From an uncultured Phycisphaerales bacterium (GTDB lineage: Bacteria; Planctomycetota; Phycisphaerae; Phycisphaerales; UBA1924), in NCBI GenBank assembly GCA_937891445.1, contig CALAFV010000214.1, positions 1 to 5,272 on the forward strand: a DNA stretch of 5,272 bases, written 5' to 3'. Positions 1-5,213 of the stretch are shown piece by piece. Position 1 is the first letter of the stretch. Each line of letters begins with the position of its first letter. The translations under genes were made by a program, and so were the position numbers. Below the pieces are notes generated by a model. The model saw nothing but the letters and a program-made list of their open reading frames with translations, did not search any database and was not told where the DNA came from.

Positions 1-63
1 CGGCCGGGGGCGATCGTGCGCACGCCGAACTCGACGACGCCGCGGGCAAGCGGCCTTCTGTGA
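1..63 (+). CDS. Possible 3' end of an upstream gene (20 codons, uncertain)
   Basis: Frame 1 is open from the window edge and stops at the TGA at 61-63. This overlaps the GTG start of the next gene in a GTGA arrangement, which is typical of translationally coupled genes. Third codon positions are mostly G or C. The 20 visible residues contain no recognisable motif. Two other readings compete. Frame 3 is also open and runs in frame into the GTG at 60. A minus-strand frame across the same bases has almost entirely G/C third positions and a plausible reading (GVVEFGVRTIAPG). The stretch is too short to choose between them, so this call rests only on the stop/start overlap. Confidence 0.2.
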   Translation, partial: RPGAIVRTPNSTTPRASGLL

Positions 64-572
64 AGCAATCGATCCGTACTCTTGTTCTCGCGGGTGTCCT
101 GGGATGCGCGGCGGGGGCGGCTCACGCCGAGGACACAGCGCAGTTCATCTTCGCCGACGTCGGCACGACACACACCGGGTTCATCTTCCCCGGCGACCCG
201 CGCATCGGGCGCGAAGTCGTCCTCGCCCGCATCTTCCTGGTCGTCGAAGTCTTCCCGGGGGCCGACGCGGCCGACTTCGACACGGACCTCACGCTCCCGA
301 TCAGCGCGGCGGAGGGCGCCACGCCGGTGGTGGCACTCACGGGGACAGGGCTGGGGTGGTCGGGCTCCGGCACGTTCACGTACATGACGGAGACGACGCT
401 GCACAACGGGACCTTCATCCAGACGCTCTTCGGCGCCGCGACGTCGCCGATGGACGCGGTGATCCACGAGGACTCGTACGTCGAACTGGTCTTCGCGCCG
501 GTCCCGGCGCCGGGGACCGCAGCCCTCGCGGCGGCGGCGGGGATCGTCGCGGCGCGTCGGCGCAGGCGGTAA
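60..572 (+). CDS. Exported protein with PEP-CTERM-like C-terminal sorting tail
   Basis: This is a 170-residue protein of unknown function that is predicted to leave the cytoplasm. Residues 1-23 form a classic Sec signal peptide, with K2 and R6, a hydrophobic core LVLAGVLGCAAGAA, and an AHA cleavage site before E24. The middle part (about 24-144) is rich in beta-type residues, Thr and Gly, with no catalytic motif that I recognise. The C-terminus has the three-part architecture of PEP-CTERM-type sorting signals: P149-A-P-G152 in place of PEP, a small hydrophobic helix (153-165) and five Arg (166-170). In such proteins the tail is processed by an exosortase-type enzyme or retained in the membrane; neither partner is in this window. 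The GTG at 60 is chosen because the signal peptide begins exactly there. No Shine-Dalgarno sequence is visible before it. A stem-loop lies 48 bases after the stop, so this is probably the last gene of its transcript. Confidence 0.8.
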   Translation: MKQSIRTLVLAGVLGCAAGAAHAEDTAQFIFADVGTTHTGFIFPGDPRIGREVVLARIFLVVEVFPGADAADFDTDLTLPISAAEGATPVVALTGTGLGWSGSGTFTYMTETTLHNGTFIQTLFGAATSPMDAVIHEDSYVELVFAPVPAPGTAALAAAAGIVAARRRRR

Positions 573-575
573 TCG

Positions 576-592
576 GCCCCTGAGTCCGGGGC
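576..592 (+). other. Small stem-loop just after the stop codon
   Basis: GCCCC (576-580) pairs with GGGGC (588-592) around a 7-base loop, three bases after the TAA at 570-572. An alternative fold pairs TGAG (581-584) with CTCA (592-595). The stem is short and no T-run follows, so it is a minor structure beside the stronger hairpin at 621-652. Confidence 0.3.
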
Positions 593-620
593 TCACAGCC
601 GGTGTAGTTTCACTCCCTTG

Positions 621-652
621 GGGGTCGCGCGGGGCGCACGCCGCGCGGCCCC
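621..652 (+). terminator. 12-bp stem-loop, probable intrinsic terminator
   Basis: GGGGTCGCGCGG (621-632) pairs with CCGCGCGGCCCC (641-652) over 12 positions. Eleven are Watson-Crick pairs and one is a T-G wobble. The loop is 8 bases (633-640). It is followed by ATTTGTAT, a short and imperfect T-rich run. The stem is very GC-rich and sits between two same-strand genes, which fits termination after the PEP-CTERM-like gene. It also lies 69 bases before the start of the beta-helix gene, so an attenuator in that gene's leader is possible if transcription begins further upstream. Confidence 0.65.
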
Positions 653-708
653 ATTTGTATGTTCTCACCCATCGGCCGTTCGCGCGGGAGTAGACTGCCG
701 CGTGCGGC

Positions 709-716
709 AAAGGAGG
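709..716 (+). promoter_or_regulatory. Strong Shine-Dalgarno site fixing the start at 722
   Basis: AAAGGAGG ends 5 bases before the GTG at 722. It decides the start: the in-frame ATG at 659 has no ribosome binding site and would put 21 polar residues ahead of the signal peptide. The site directly follows a small palindrome, GCCGCGTGCGGC (697-708). Confidence 0.8.
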
Positions 717-721
717 TTCTG

Positions 722-2263
722 GTGCGTTGGATCCTCTGCATTGGCGCGAGTCTGATGGCGGCCGGGGTAGCGTTGGGTCAGACGACATATCACGTTGCGC
801 CGCCTCCGGCCGGCAACGACGCCAACCCCGGCACGGCCGCCGCGCCGTTCGCGACGATCCAGCGCGGGGCGCAGGCCGCGCAGGCGGGGGACACGGTGGT
901 GGTCGCGCCGGGCACGTACGCCGGGTTCAACGCCGTCCGCTCCGGCGCCCCGGGGGTTCCGATCACCTTCCGCGGCGAGCCGGGGGCGGTGATCGCGACC
1001 GCCGCGGCGCCGCACAACGGCAACAACCACCGTTCCCGCATCAACCTCGACTCGGTGTCTTGGATCGTGATCGAGGGCTTCGAGGTCGTCGGCACGCACG
1101 ACCAGCGGAACTCCAACGAGGGGATCCGGCTGGTCGCGCCGCCGGGGTTCGCAGGCGGTGACGTCGTCATCCGCAACTGCCACGTGCACCACCACGGGAA
1201 CCGGTGCATCTTCTCGGGGCACTACAACCGGATCACGATCGAGGAGTGCCTGATCCACGGCGCGGCCGATGAGCACGGGGTCTACCTGTCGAACTCCGGC
1301 GACGACCACGTGATCCGCCGCAACGTGATCCACTCCAACGCCGCGGCGGGGATCCACCTCAACGCCGACGCGTCGGAGGGGGGCGACGGGGTCATGACCG
1401 GCCTGCTCGTGGAGGCCAACGTCATCTTCAACAACGCGGTGGGGGCGAACTACATCGACATCAACGGAACGCCGCAGACGCGCCCCGGCGGCGGTTCGGG
1501 GATCAACTGCGACGGCGTGCGCGACTCGCGCATCGTGAGCAACTTGCTGTACGGCAACCACGCCAGCGGGATCTCGCTGTACCGCATCGACGGGCTCCTC
1601 GGAGCCGGGAACAACGTCGTCGCCAACAACACGGTCGTGCAGCCCTCGGACGGGCGGTGGGCGCTGAACATCCAGGACGACAGCAGCGGCAACGTGCTCT
1701 TCAACAACATCCTGCTGAACTTCCACTCGTTCCGCGGAAGCATCGACATCTCGGCCGCGTCGCTCCCGGGGTTGGTGAGCAACCGGAACATCGTGATGGA
1801 CCGGTTCATGATCGGCGGCGCATCCGCGACGCTGGCGGGGTGGCGCACGGCAACCGGGCAGGATGCCGACTCCGTGGCGCTGCCGGCGTCCGCCTGGCCG
1901 GCGCTCTTCGTTGATCTGGCCGGCGACGACTACCGGTTGCCGCCGGGGAGCATCGCGCGCGACGCGGGGATCCCGGCCCTCGGCGGCCGCGCAGCGCCGC
2001 GCACCGACGCCGCGGACGAGCGCCGGCCGCAGGGTCGCGCGTACGACATCGGCGCCCACGAGCACATCCCCGAGTGCCCGGCGGACTGGAACGGCGACGG
2101 CGTGCCGACCTCGGCGGATATCAGCGCCTTCCTGAGCACGTGGCTCATGGGCGCGGTCGCGGAGAACGGCCTGGGGGATTTCAATGGCGATGGGCCGGTC
2201 ACCAGCACCGACATCGCGGCGTTCCTGACGGCCTGGCTGGAGGCCGTGACGCAGGGGTGCTGA
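722..2263 (+). CDS. Secreted right-handed beta-helix protein with C-terminal dockerin-like repeats
   Basis: This 513-residue protein is predicted to be secreted. Residues 1-19 form a signal peptide cut before Q20. Residues 23-66 (YHVAPPPAGNDANPGT, then PFATIQRGAQAAQAGDTVVVAPGTY) match the DUF1565 / pectate-lyase-like opening of parallel beta-helix proteins. Residues about 93-360 hold successive coils rich in Asn and Gly with repeats of the type VIRNCHVHHHGN, ITIEECLIHG, HVIRRNVIHSN and VVANNTVV. Residues 404-448 carry the closing motif of such proteins (SIARDAGIPALGG, then YDIGAHEH). Residues 451-513 contain two calcium loops, DWNGDGVPTSAD (455-466) and DFNGDGPVTSTD (486-497), each followed by a DI(S/A)AFL(S/T)xWL helix; Cys at 452 and 513 flank the pair. 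The beta-helix suggests polysaccharide binding or cleavage, but no catalytic residues can be assigned. The dockerin-like end probably mediates attachment or Ca-stabilised folding. It ends 3 bp from the convergent M61 gene. Confidence 0.88.
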   Translation: MRWILCIGASLMAAGVALGQTTYHVAPPPAGNDANPGTAAAPFATIQRGAQAAQAGDTVVVAPGTYAGFNAVRSGAPGVPITFRGEPGAVIATAAAPHNGNNHRSRINLDSVSWIVIEGFEVVGTHDQRNSNEGIRLVAPPGFAGGDVVIRNCHVHHHGNRCIFSGHYNRITIEECLIHGAADEHGVYLSNSGDDHVIRRNVIHSNAAAGIHLNADASEGGDGVMTGLLVEANVIFNNAVGANYIDINGTPQTRPGGGSGINCDGVRDSRIVSNLLYGNHASGISLYRIDGLLGAGNNVVANNTVVQPSDGRWALNIQDDSSGNVLFNNILLNFHSFRGSIDISAASLPGLVSNRNIVMDRFMIGGASATLAGWRTATGQDADSVALPASAWPALFVDLAGDDYRLPPGSIARDAGIPALGGRAAPRTDAADERRPQGRAYDIGAHEHIPECPADWNGDGVPTSADISAFLSTWLMGAVAENGLGDFNGDGPVTSTDIAAFLTAWLEAVTQGC

Positions 2264-2270
2264 GCCTCAG
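2260..2270. repeat. 11-bp palindrome holding both convergent stop codons
   Basis: CTGAG-C-CTCAG is a perfect inverted repeat around one centre base. It contains the TGA of the beta-helix gene (2261-2263) and the TGA of the M61 gene (read from 2269-2267). The 5-bp arms are too short, and lack T-runs, to be called a terminator. Confidence 0.45.
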
Positions 2271-4159
2271 TCGGCGCCTTCCTCCGCGGGCCACGGGCGG
2301 CGGAGCCAATCTTCATATGCGGCCCGCTGCTCGGGCGTTGGCTCCGGCGTGCGTTTGAGCACCCACGAACCATCGGGCTTGCCGGCGAGCGTCAGCACAA
2401 CGGTGCGAAGTTCATCGCGCCGGAAGAGCGTGAACTCGACGCGGTCGCCGGGCTTGTGGCGCGCAAGGTGGGTGTCGAGCCCGCTCTCGAAGCGGCGGCC
2501 ATTGATGGCGATGATCTCGTCGCCCACGAGAACGCCGGCGAGCGCGGCGGGCCCGTCGGCGTACACCGCGGAGACACGCGAGCCGCCAAGTTTGAGGCCG
2601 GCGTAGGGCTTCTGCGCGGGCGTGCCGTCGTCGTTCTTCTCCGCGGGCTCAAAGAGAAGGTCGATGCCGACGGTGCGCAGCGCGCTCTCCAGCGGCAGGT
2701 CGCCGGGGCGGTTGATGTGCTGGTCGAAGAAGGCGGTGAAGTCCGACCCGGTGAGTTCTTCCAGCACGCCGACGACGTCCTCGACGCGGTACCCGCCGCC
2801 GGAGAGCGGAAAGCGCTCGTACAGCGTCCGGAGGACATCGTCCAGCGAAACGCGGCCGGCGCTGCGTGCGCGCACCTCCATGTCCAGCAGCAGCGACACC
2901 AGGGCGCCCTTGGTGTAGAACGACACGGTCGAGTTCACGCTGTCGGGCGTCTGCCGGTTGTACTTGATCCACGCGTCGAACGAGGCGTGGGCGAGCGACT
3001 GCACGTGCAGGCCGGGGCGGGCCCGCTCCGTGGTGATGGTGTCGCCCAGAAGTTCGAGATAGTCGTCCGGCGTCATCAGCGGCTTGCCGTTGGGACCGGT
3101 CGCGCGGACGAGGCACAGGTCGTCGTAGTAACTGGTCGTGCCCTCGACGAGCCACAGGAGCGTCGTGTAGTTCTCGCGCTGGTAGTCGTACGGCCGCAGG
3201 TCGGCGGGGCGGAGTTGCTTGACGTTCCAGGTGTGGAACATCTCGTGTGAAATCAGGCCGAGGAAGCGCCGGTACCGGGCGCCGCCGCGATCTTCAAATG
3301 CGGCCCGCGACGTCTGAGCGACAAACGAGTTGAGGTGCTCGGTGCCGCCGGAGCCGTCGGGGGTGATGTGCAGAATGAACACGTAGCGGTCGTACGGCAG
3401 GTTGCCGAACATCGCGTGCTGCGTGCGGACGATCGCGGCGAACTCCGCCGCGATGGTGTCGTGGTCGCGGGCCATCGCCCCAGGAGGCCACGCCACGATC
3501 TCGTGCGGGATGCCGTCCACGTCGAACCGGATCAGGTCGTGGAGGCCGATCTCCAGGGGTGAATCGACCAGCACGTCGTAGTCCGGGGCCAGCAGCGAGC
3601 CCGGCGCAGTCGGGTCGGGCGCCAGGCCGGTGGCCGTGCGCCAGCCCTCGGGGGCGCGGACCGTGACGCGCAGCGGGTGGGAGCGGTGCTCCGCCGTGTA
3701 GACGAAGGCCGTCGAGGGGGAGAGGAACGCGTGCGAATCATCCACGTGCCGCGTGCGGTCCTTGAGAGAGTTGGCGTAGACGGTGTAGCGGACGGTGACG
3801 TCGCGCGGCCCTGTTCTGCCGCGTGGGAGCGTGATGCGCCATGTGGACTTGTCGATCTTCTCCGCCGGCAGCGGCGCGCCGTCGGCGAGCGACGCCGCGA
3901 ACGTGCGGATCGTCCCGGCGGGGTCGAGGACCACGTAGCGCCCGGGCCGCCACACGGGGAGCATGACGTCGAGCGTCGGCGTGGTCACGCCCGGGAACGT
4001 GGCCTCGATGTCCACGGTCTGCGTCTGCGGACGGTCGAGGTGGACGACGTACTCGACGCACGCGGGTTTGGCTGTCGCGGCGGGCTGGGCCACGGCCATG
4101 CGGCCGGCCAGCGAGGCCGCGATGAGCGCAGCGGCGATCAGGGCGGAGAGTAACTTCAT
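2267..4159 (-). CDS. M61-family metallopeptidase with C-terminal PDZ domain, exported
   Basis: This 630-residue protein is a predicted zinc aminopeptidase or endopeptidase of the M61 (glycyl aminopeptidase) family acting outside the cytoplasm. Residues 1-24 form a signal peptide with an AVA cleavage site. Residues about 30-165 form the beta-rich M61 N-domain, including LPVWRPGRYVVLDPAG near 68-83. The catalytic domain carries GGTEHLNS (271-278), HEMFH (zinc ligands H305 and H309, catalytic E306) and WLVEGTTSYYDD with E339 as third ligand. All expected metal ligands are present. The family motif SFDAWIKY-NRQTPDSVNSTVSFYTKGAL follows. A PDZ domain spans about 519-592 (YAGLKLGG, then AGVLVGDEIIAINGRRF). 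The length is normal for the family. The ATG at 4159 is preferred because the signal peptide begins MKLL. An ATG at 4177 would add six residues; neither has a clear Shine-Dalgarno. The upstream EVE gene ends 25 bases away (7 from the alternative start), so the two are probably co-transcribed. Confidence 0.92.
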   Translation of the reverse strand: MKLLSALIAAALIAASLAGRMAVAQPAATAKPACVEYVVHLDRPQTQTVDIEATFPGVTTPTLDVMLPVWRPGRYVVLDPAGTIRTFAASLADGAPLPAEKIDKSTWRITLPRGRTGPRDVTVRYTVYANSLKDRTRHVDDSHAFLSPSTAFVYTAEHRSHPLRVTVRAPEGWRTATGLAPDPTAPGSLLAPDYDVLVDSPLEIGLHDLIRFDVDGIPHEIVAWPPGAMARDHDTIAAEFAAIVRTQHAMFGNLPYDRYVFILHITPDGSGGTEHLNSFVAQTSRAAFEDRGGARYRRFLGLISHEMFHTWNVKQLRPADLRPYDYQRENYTTLLWLVEGTTSYYDDLCLVRATGPNGKPLMTPDDYLELLGDTITTERARPGLHVQSLAHASFDAWIKYNRQTPDSVNSTVSFYTKGALVSLLLDMEVRARSAGRVSLDDVLRTLYERFPLSGGGYRVEDVVGVLEELTGSDFTAFFDQHINRPGDLPLESALRTVGIDLLFEPAEKNDDGTPAQKPYAGLKLGGSRVSAVYADGPAALAGVLVGDEIIAINGRRFESGLDTHLARHKPGDRVEFTLFRRDELRTVVLTLAGKPDGSWVLKRTPEPTPEQRAAYEDWLRRPWPAEEGAD

Positions 4160-4184
4160 GGCGGCGGTGTGGAGCATGGAAGCG

Positions 4185-4619
4185 TCAGGCGCTGGGAAGG
4201 CCGGTCAGGCGGCGGATGAGGGCATCGATCTTCGGCGGAACCGGCATCACGCTCAGCCGCGGCAGGCGGAGCAGGTCAAAGCCCTCAAAGCGCTCGTCCG
4301 CCTTCATCTCGTCGAGGGAGAGCGGCTTCTTCGCTTCGGCGACGGGCGCGAGGTCGAAGACGGCGAACTTCGGCGCCCCGGCGCTGTTCAGCCCCGGCTT
4401 CTTCGGGTCCTCGTACGGCGCTGAGATGATCTTCGCCAGCCCGATGATGCGGCGCTCGTCCCCGGTGTGGTAGATGAACGCCTGATCGCCCTTCTTCGCC
4501 GCACGGATATGAGCGAGCGCGGCGGGGTTCGTCACGCCGTCCCAGGTCGTCTTCTTGTCACGGGCCAGGTCGGCGTAGGCGTACACCGACGGCTCGGTCT
4601 TCAGCAGATAAGTCGTCAT
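4185..4619 (-). CDS. Standalone EVE-domain protein (thymocyte nuclear protein 1-like)
   Basis: This 144-residue protein is a single EVE domain, a PUA/YTH-like fold that in other members binds modified bases in DNA or RNA. The family pattern is clear: YLLKTEPSVYAYADL at residues 4-18, WDGVTNPAALAHIRAAKKGDQAFIYHTG at about 26-53 (W26, the WDGVxN signature and H51), then IIGLAKIISAPYEDP. These residues line the base-binding pocket in the family. There is no signal peptide, so it acts in the cytoplasm. The length equals that of other standalone EVE proteins, with no fused McrB, HNH or other effector. The ATG at 4619 is the only sensible start, since the conserved motif begins four residues later; no strong Shine-Dalgarno is visible. 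The M61 peptidase gene follows on the same strand after 7 to 25 bases, a likely operon without an obvious functional link. The natural ligand is unknown. Confidence 0.92.
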   Translation of the reverse strand: MTTYLLKTEPSVYAYADLARDKKTTWDGVTNPAALAHIRAAKKGDQAFIYHTGDERRIIGLAKIISAPYEDPKKPGLNSAGAPKFAVFDLAPVAEAKKPLSLDEMKADERFEGFDLLRLPRLSVMPVPPKIDALIRRLTGLPSA

Positions 4620-4679
4620 GCGGCGGAGCGTAACGCAAGAGTCTCACCCGCGCAGGCGGATGGGAGCACGGACCAACGA
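4620..4679. other. Short intergenic stretch upstream of the EVE gene
   Basis: These 60 bases lie between the EVE start and the stem-loop at 4680-4714. On the minus strand a TACGCT about 10 bases before the ATG is a poor match to a -10 box, and no matching -35 is seen. No promoter can be called, although one for the EVE-M61 pair would be expected here or just beyond the hairpin. Confidence 0.35.
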
Positions 4680-4714
4680 CAGCGCCCCGCCTAGTGGGCC
4701 CGGGCGGGGCGCTG
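4680..4714 (-). terminator. Perfect 12-bp stem-loop after the Cys-rich gene
   Basis: CAGCGCCCCGCC (4680-4691) is perfectly complementary to GGCGGGGCGCTG (4703-4714), with an 11-base loop that itself holds GGGCCC. It lies 34 bases after the stop of the Cys-rich gene on the minus strand. Minus-strand bases after the stem read GTCGTTGGT, a weak T-rich run, while the plus-strand side has none. Termination of the Cys-rich transcript is the most likely role. Because the EVE gene lies downstream in the same direction, partial read-through is possible. Confidence 0.6.
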
Positions 4715-4748
4715 CCACACGAGACTTGTGATGCCGTCGGGCGCGGTA

Positions 4749-5099
4749 TCAGGCCGGGTTGTCAGCGGCCGGCTTCTCGCCGCCGTGGCACGTGTTGGCC
4801 TTGCCCTCGCACCCCTCGCCGGTGGTCTTGCAGCAGTCGCTGGCGGCCTTGCTCTTGCAGCAGGACTCGGCCTCCTCGGTGTCGCTGGTGGCGATCGCCT
4901 TGCCGCCGCCGAGGGCGCAGCAGGAATCGGCCTTGACATCCGCCGCGGGGGCCGTGGCGACGACGTCGCGGCCGCCGCAGCAGGCGCCGCAGCCGCCGAC
5001 GAAAGACTTGTACGCGGCGAAGGTGCCGAAGCCGGCGGCGAGCAGGCCGGCGATGCCGAGGATGGACGCGACGGTCGTGGAGCCGGTTCGGGTGTTCAT
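4749..5099 (-). CDS. Small membrane-anchored Cys-rich protein, unknown function
   Basis: I do not recognise this 116-residue protein. Residues about 8-35 form one hydrophobic, Gly/Ala-rich segment (STTVASILGIAGLLAAGFG and on to F33), best read as a membrane anchor or uncleaved signal. The rest is polar with 11 Cys at 37, 40, 41, 60, 61, 80, 81, 89, 90, 97 and 104, including four CC pairs. The pairs at 40/41, 60/61 and 80/81 are exactly 20 residues apart, and two are preceded by A-(D/E)-S. The linkers are rich in Ala, Gly, Lys and Glu. Such Cys spacing suggests metal binding or disulfide or redox chemistry on the outer face, but no known thioredoxin, heme (CxxCH) or metallothionein pattern is matched. 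The start at 5099 is set by GGAGGA 8 bases upstream. A longer in-frame reading from 5210 would put 37 Arg/Pro-rich residues before the membrane segment and is unlikely. The gene is probably monocistronic, with a hairpin following. Confidence 0.72.
   Translation of the reverse strand: MNTRTGSTTVASILGIAGLLAAGFGTFAAYKSFVGGCGACCGGRDVVATAPAADVKADSCCALGGGKAIATSDTEEAESCCKSKAASDCCKTTGEGCEGKANTCHGGEKPAADNPA
4857..4983. repeat. 60-bp periodic GCAGCAG repeats within the Cys-rich gene
   Basis: GCAGCAGG, encoding Cys-Cys on the minus strand, occurs at 4857, 4917 and 4977, exactly 60 bases apart. The first two copies share 17 bases with one mismatch (4857-4873 and 4917-4933). A further GCAGCAG at 4830 lies 27 bases from 4857, and both are part of a CTTGCAGCAG decamer (4827 and 4854). 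The sequence between the repeats has diverged. Confidence 0.65.
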
Positions 5100-5107
5100 C
5101 GGTGGGA

Positions 5108-5113
5108 TCCTCC
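5108..5113 (-). promoter_or_regulatory. Shine-Dalgarno site of the Cys-rich gene
   Basis: On the minus strand GGAGGA ends 8 bases before the ATG at 5099. This is the best ribosome binding site for this frame and excludes the longer start at 5210. Confidence 0.7.
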
Positions 5114-5140
5114 GGGCTGGTACCGGTCTGCGGCGATCGC

Positions 5141-5159
5141 GCGGCGGAACGAACGCCGC
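5141..5159 (-). other. Stem-loop in the leader of the Cys-rich gene
   Basis: GCGGCG (5141-5146) pairs with CGCCGC (5154-5159) around a 7-base loop (GTTCGTT-type on the minus strand, TTCGTTC). It lies between the candidate -10 region and the ribosome binding site, so it would be in the 5' leader of the mRNA. It is too short to call a riboswitch. Confidence 0.35.
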
Positions 5160-5196
5160 ACTCGTCGAGTGTAGCCGATCGTTGGGGTAGGGGCAC
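5160..5196 (-). promoter_or_regulatory. Candidate promoter of the Cys-rich gene with overlapping palindrome
   Basis: On the minus strand TACACT (5173-5168) resembles a -10 box, with GTGCCC (5196-5191) 17 bases upstream as a weak -35 (three of six bases). A perfect 11-bp inverted repeat, ACTCG-T-CGAGT (5160-5170), overlaps the -10 and could be an operator. The leader to the ATG at 5099 would be about 60 bases. Position and spacing are reasonable, but the -35 match is poor and the phylum's promoter consensus may differ. Confidence 0.3.
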
Positions 5197-5213
5197 CCGA
5201 AAAGGGGCATCCG
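5189..5213. repeat. Pair of 11-bp direct repeats upstream of the Cys-rich gene
   Basis: AGGGGCACCCG (5189-5199) and AGGGGCATCCG (5203-5213) differ at one base and are 14 bases apart. They cover and extend upstream of the candidate -35 region, where an activator or repressor could bind. Confidence 0.35.

Noticed and set aside
1180..1200. HVHHHG cluster in the beta-helix protein as a metal or heme site
   Set aside because: His-rich strands are common in beta-helix coils, and no partner ligands or known motif can be identified from sequence alone.
665..2065. Long antisense open frame (466 codons) opposite the beta-helix gene
   Set aside because: The product is a low-complexity Val/Asp/Arg/Ala string with no domain or signal, as expected opposite a GC-rich gene. 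The plus strand has clear domains and a strong ribosome binding site.
2456..3250. Antisense open frame (264 codons) opposite the M61 gene
   Set aside because: It is a shadow of a well-conserved peptidase gene, with biased composition (Val, Arg, Gly, Ala) and no recognisable motif.
2267..4177. M61 start at the ATG at 4177
   Set aside because: It is possible but adds six residues before a signal peptide that is already complete at 4159. Neither start has a ribosome binding site, so it is kept only as an alternative.
4891..5140. Two GCGATCGC octamers (4891-4898 and 5133-5140), the HIP1 motif of cyanobacteria
   Set aside because: Two copies in a GC-rich window are not remarkable, and the genes do not look cyanobacterial.
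4728..5190. Plus-strand open frames of 143 and 148 codons over the Cys-rich gene
   Set aside because: One starts with a hydrophobic Ala/Gly/Leu run that resembles a membrane protein, but it has no ribosome binding site. The minus-strand gene has a good one and a sensible membrane anchor plus ordered Cys.
5100..5210. Extended N-terminus of the Cys-rich protein starting at 5210
   Set aside because: The extra 37 residues are rich in Arg and Pro, have no ribosome binding site and would precede the membrane segment. GGAGGA before the ATG at 5099 is decisive.
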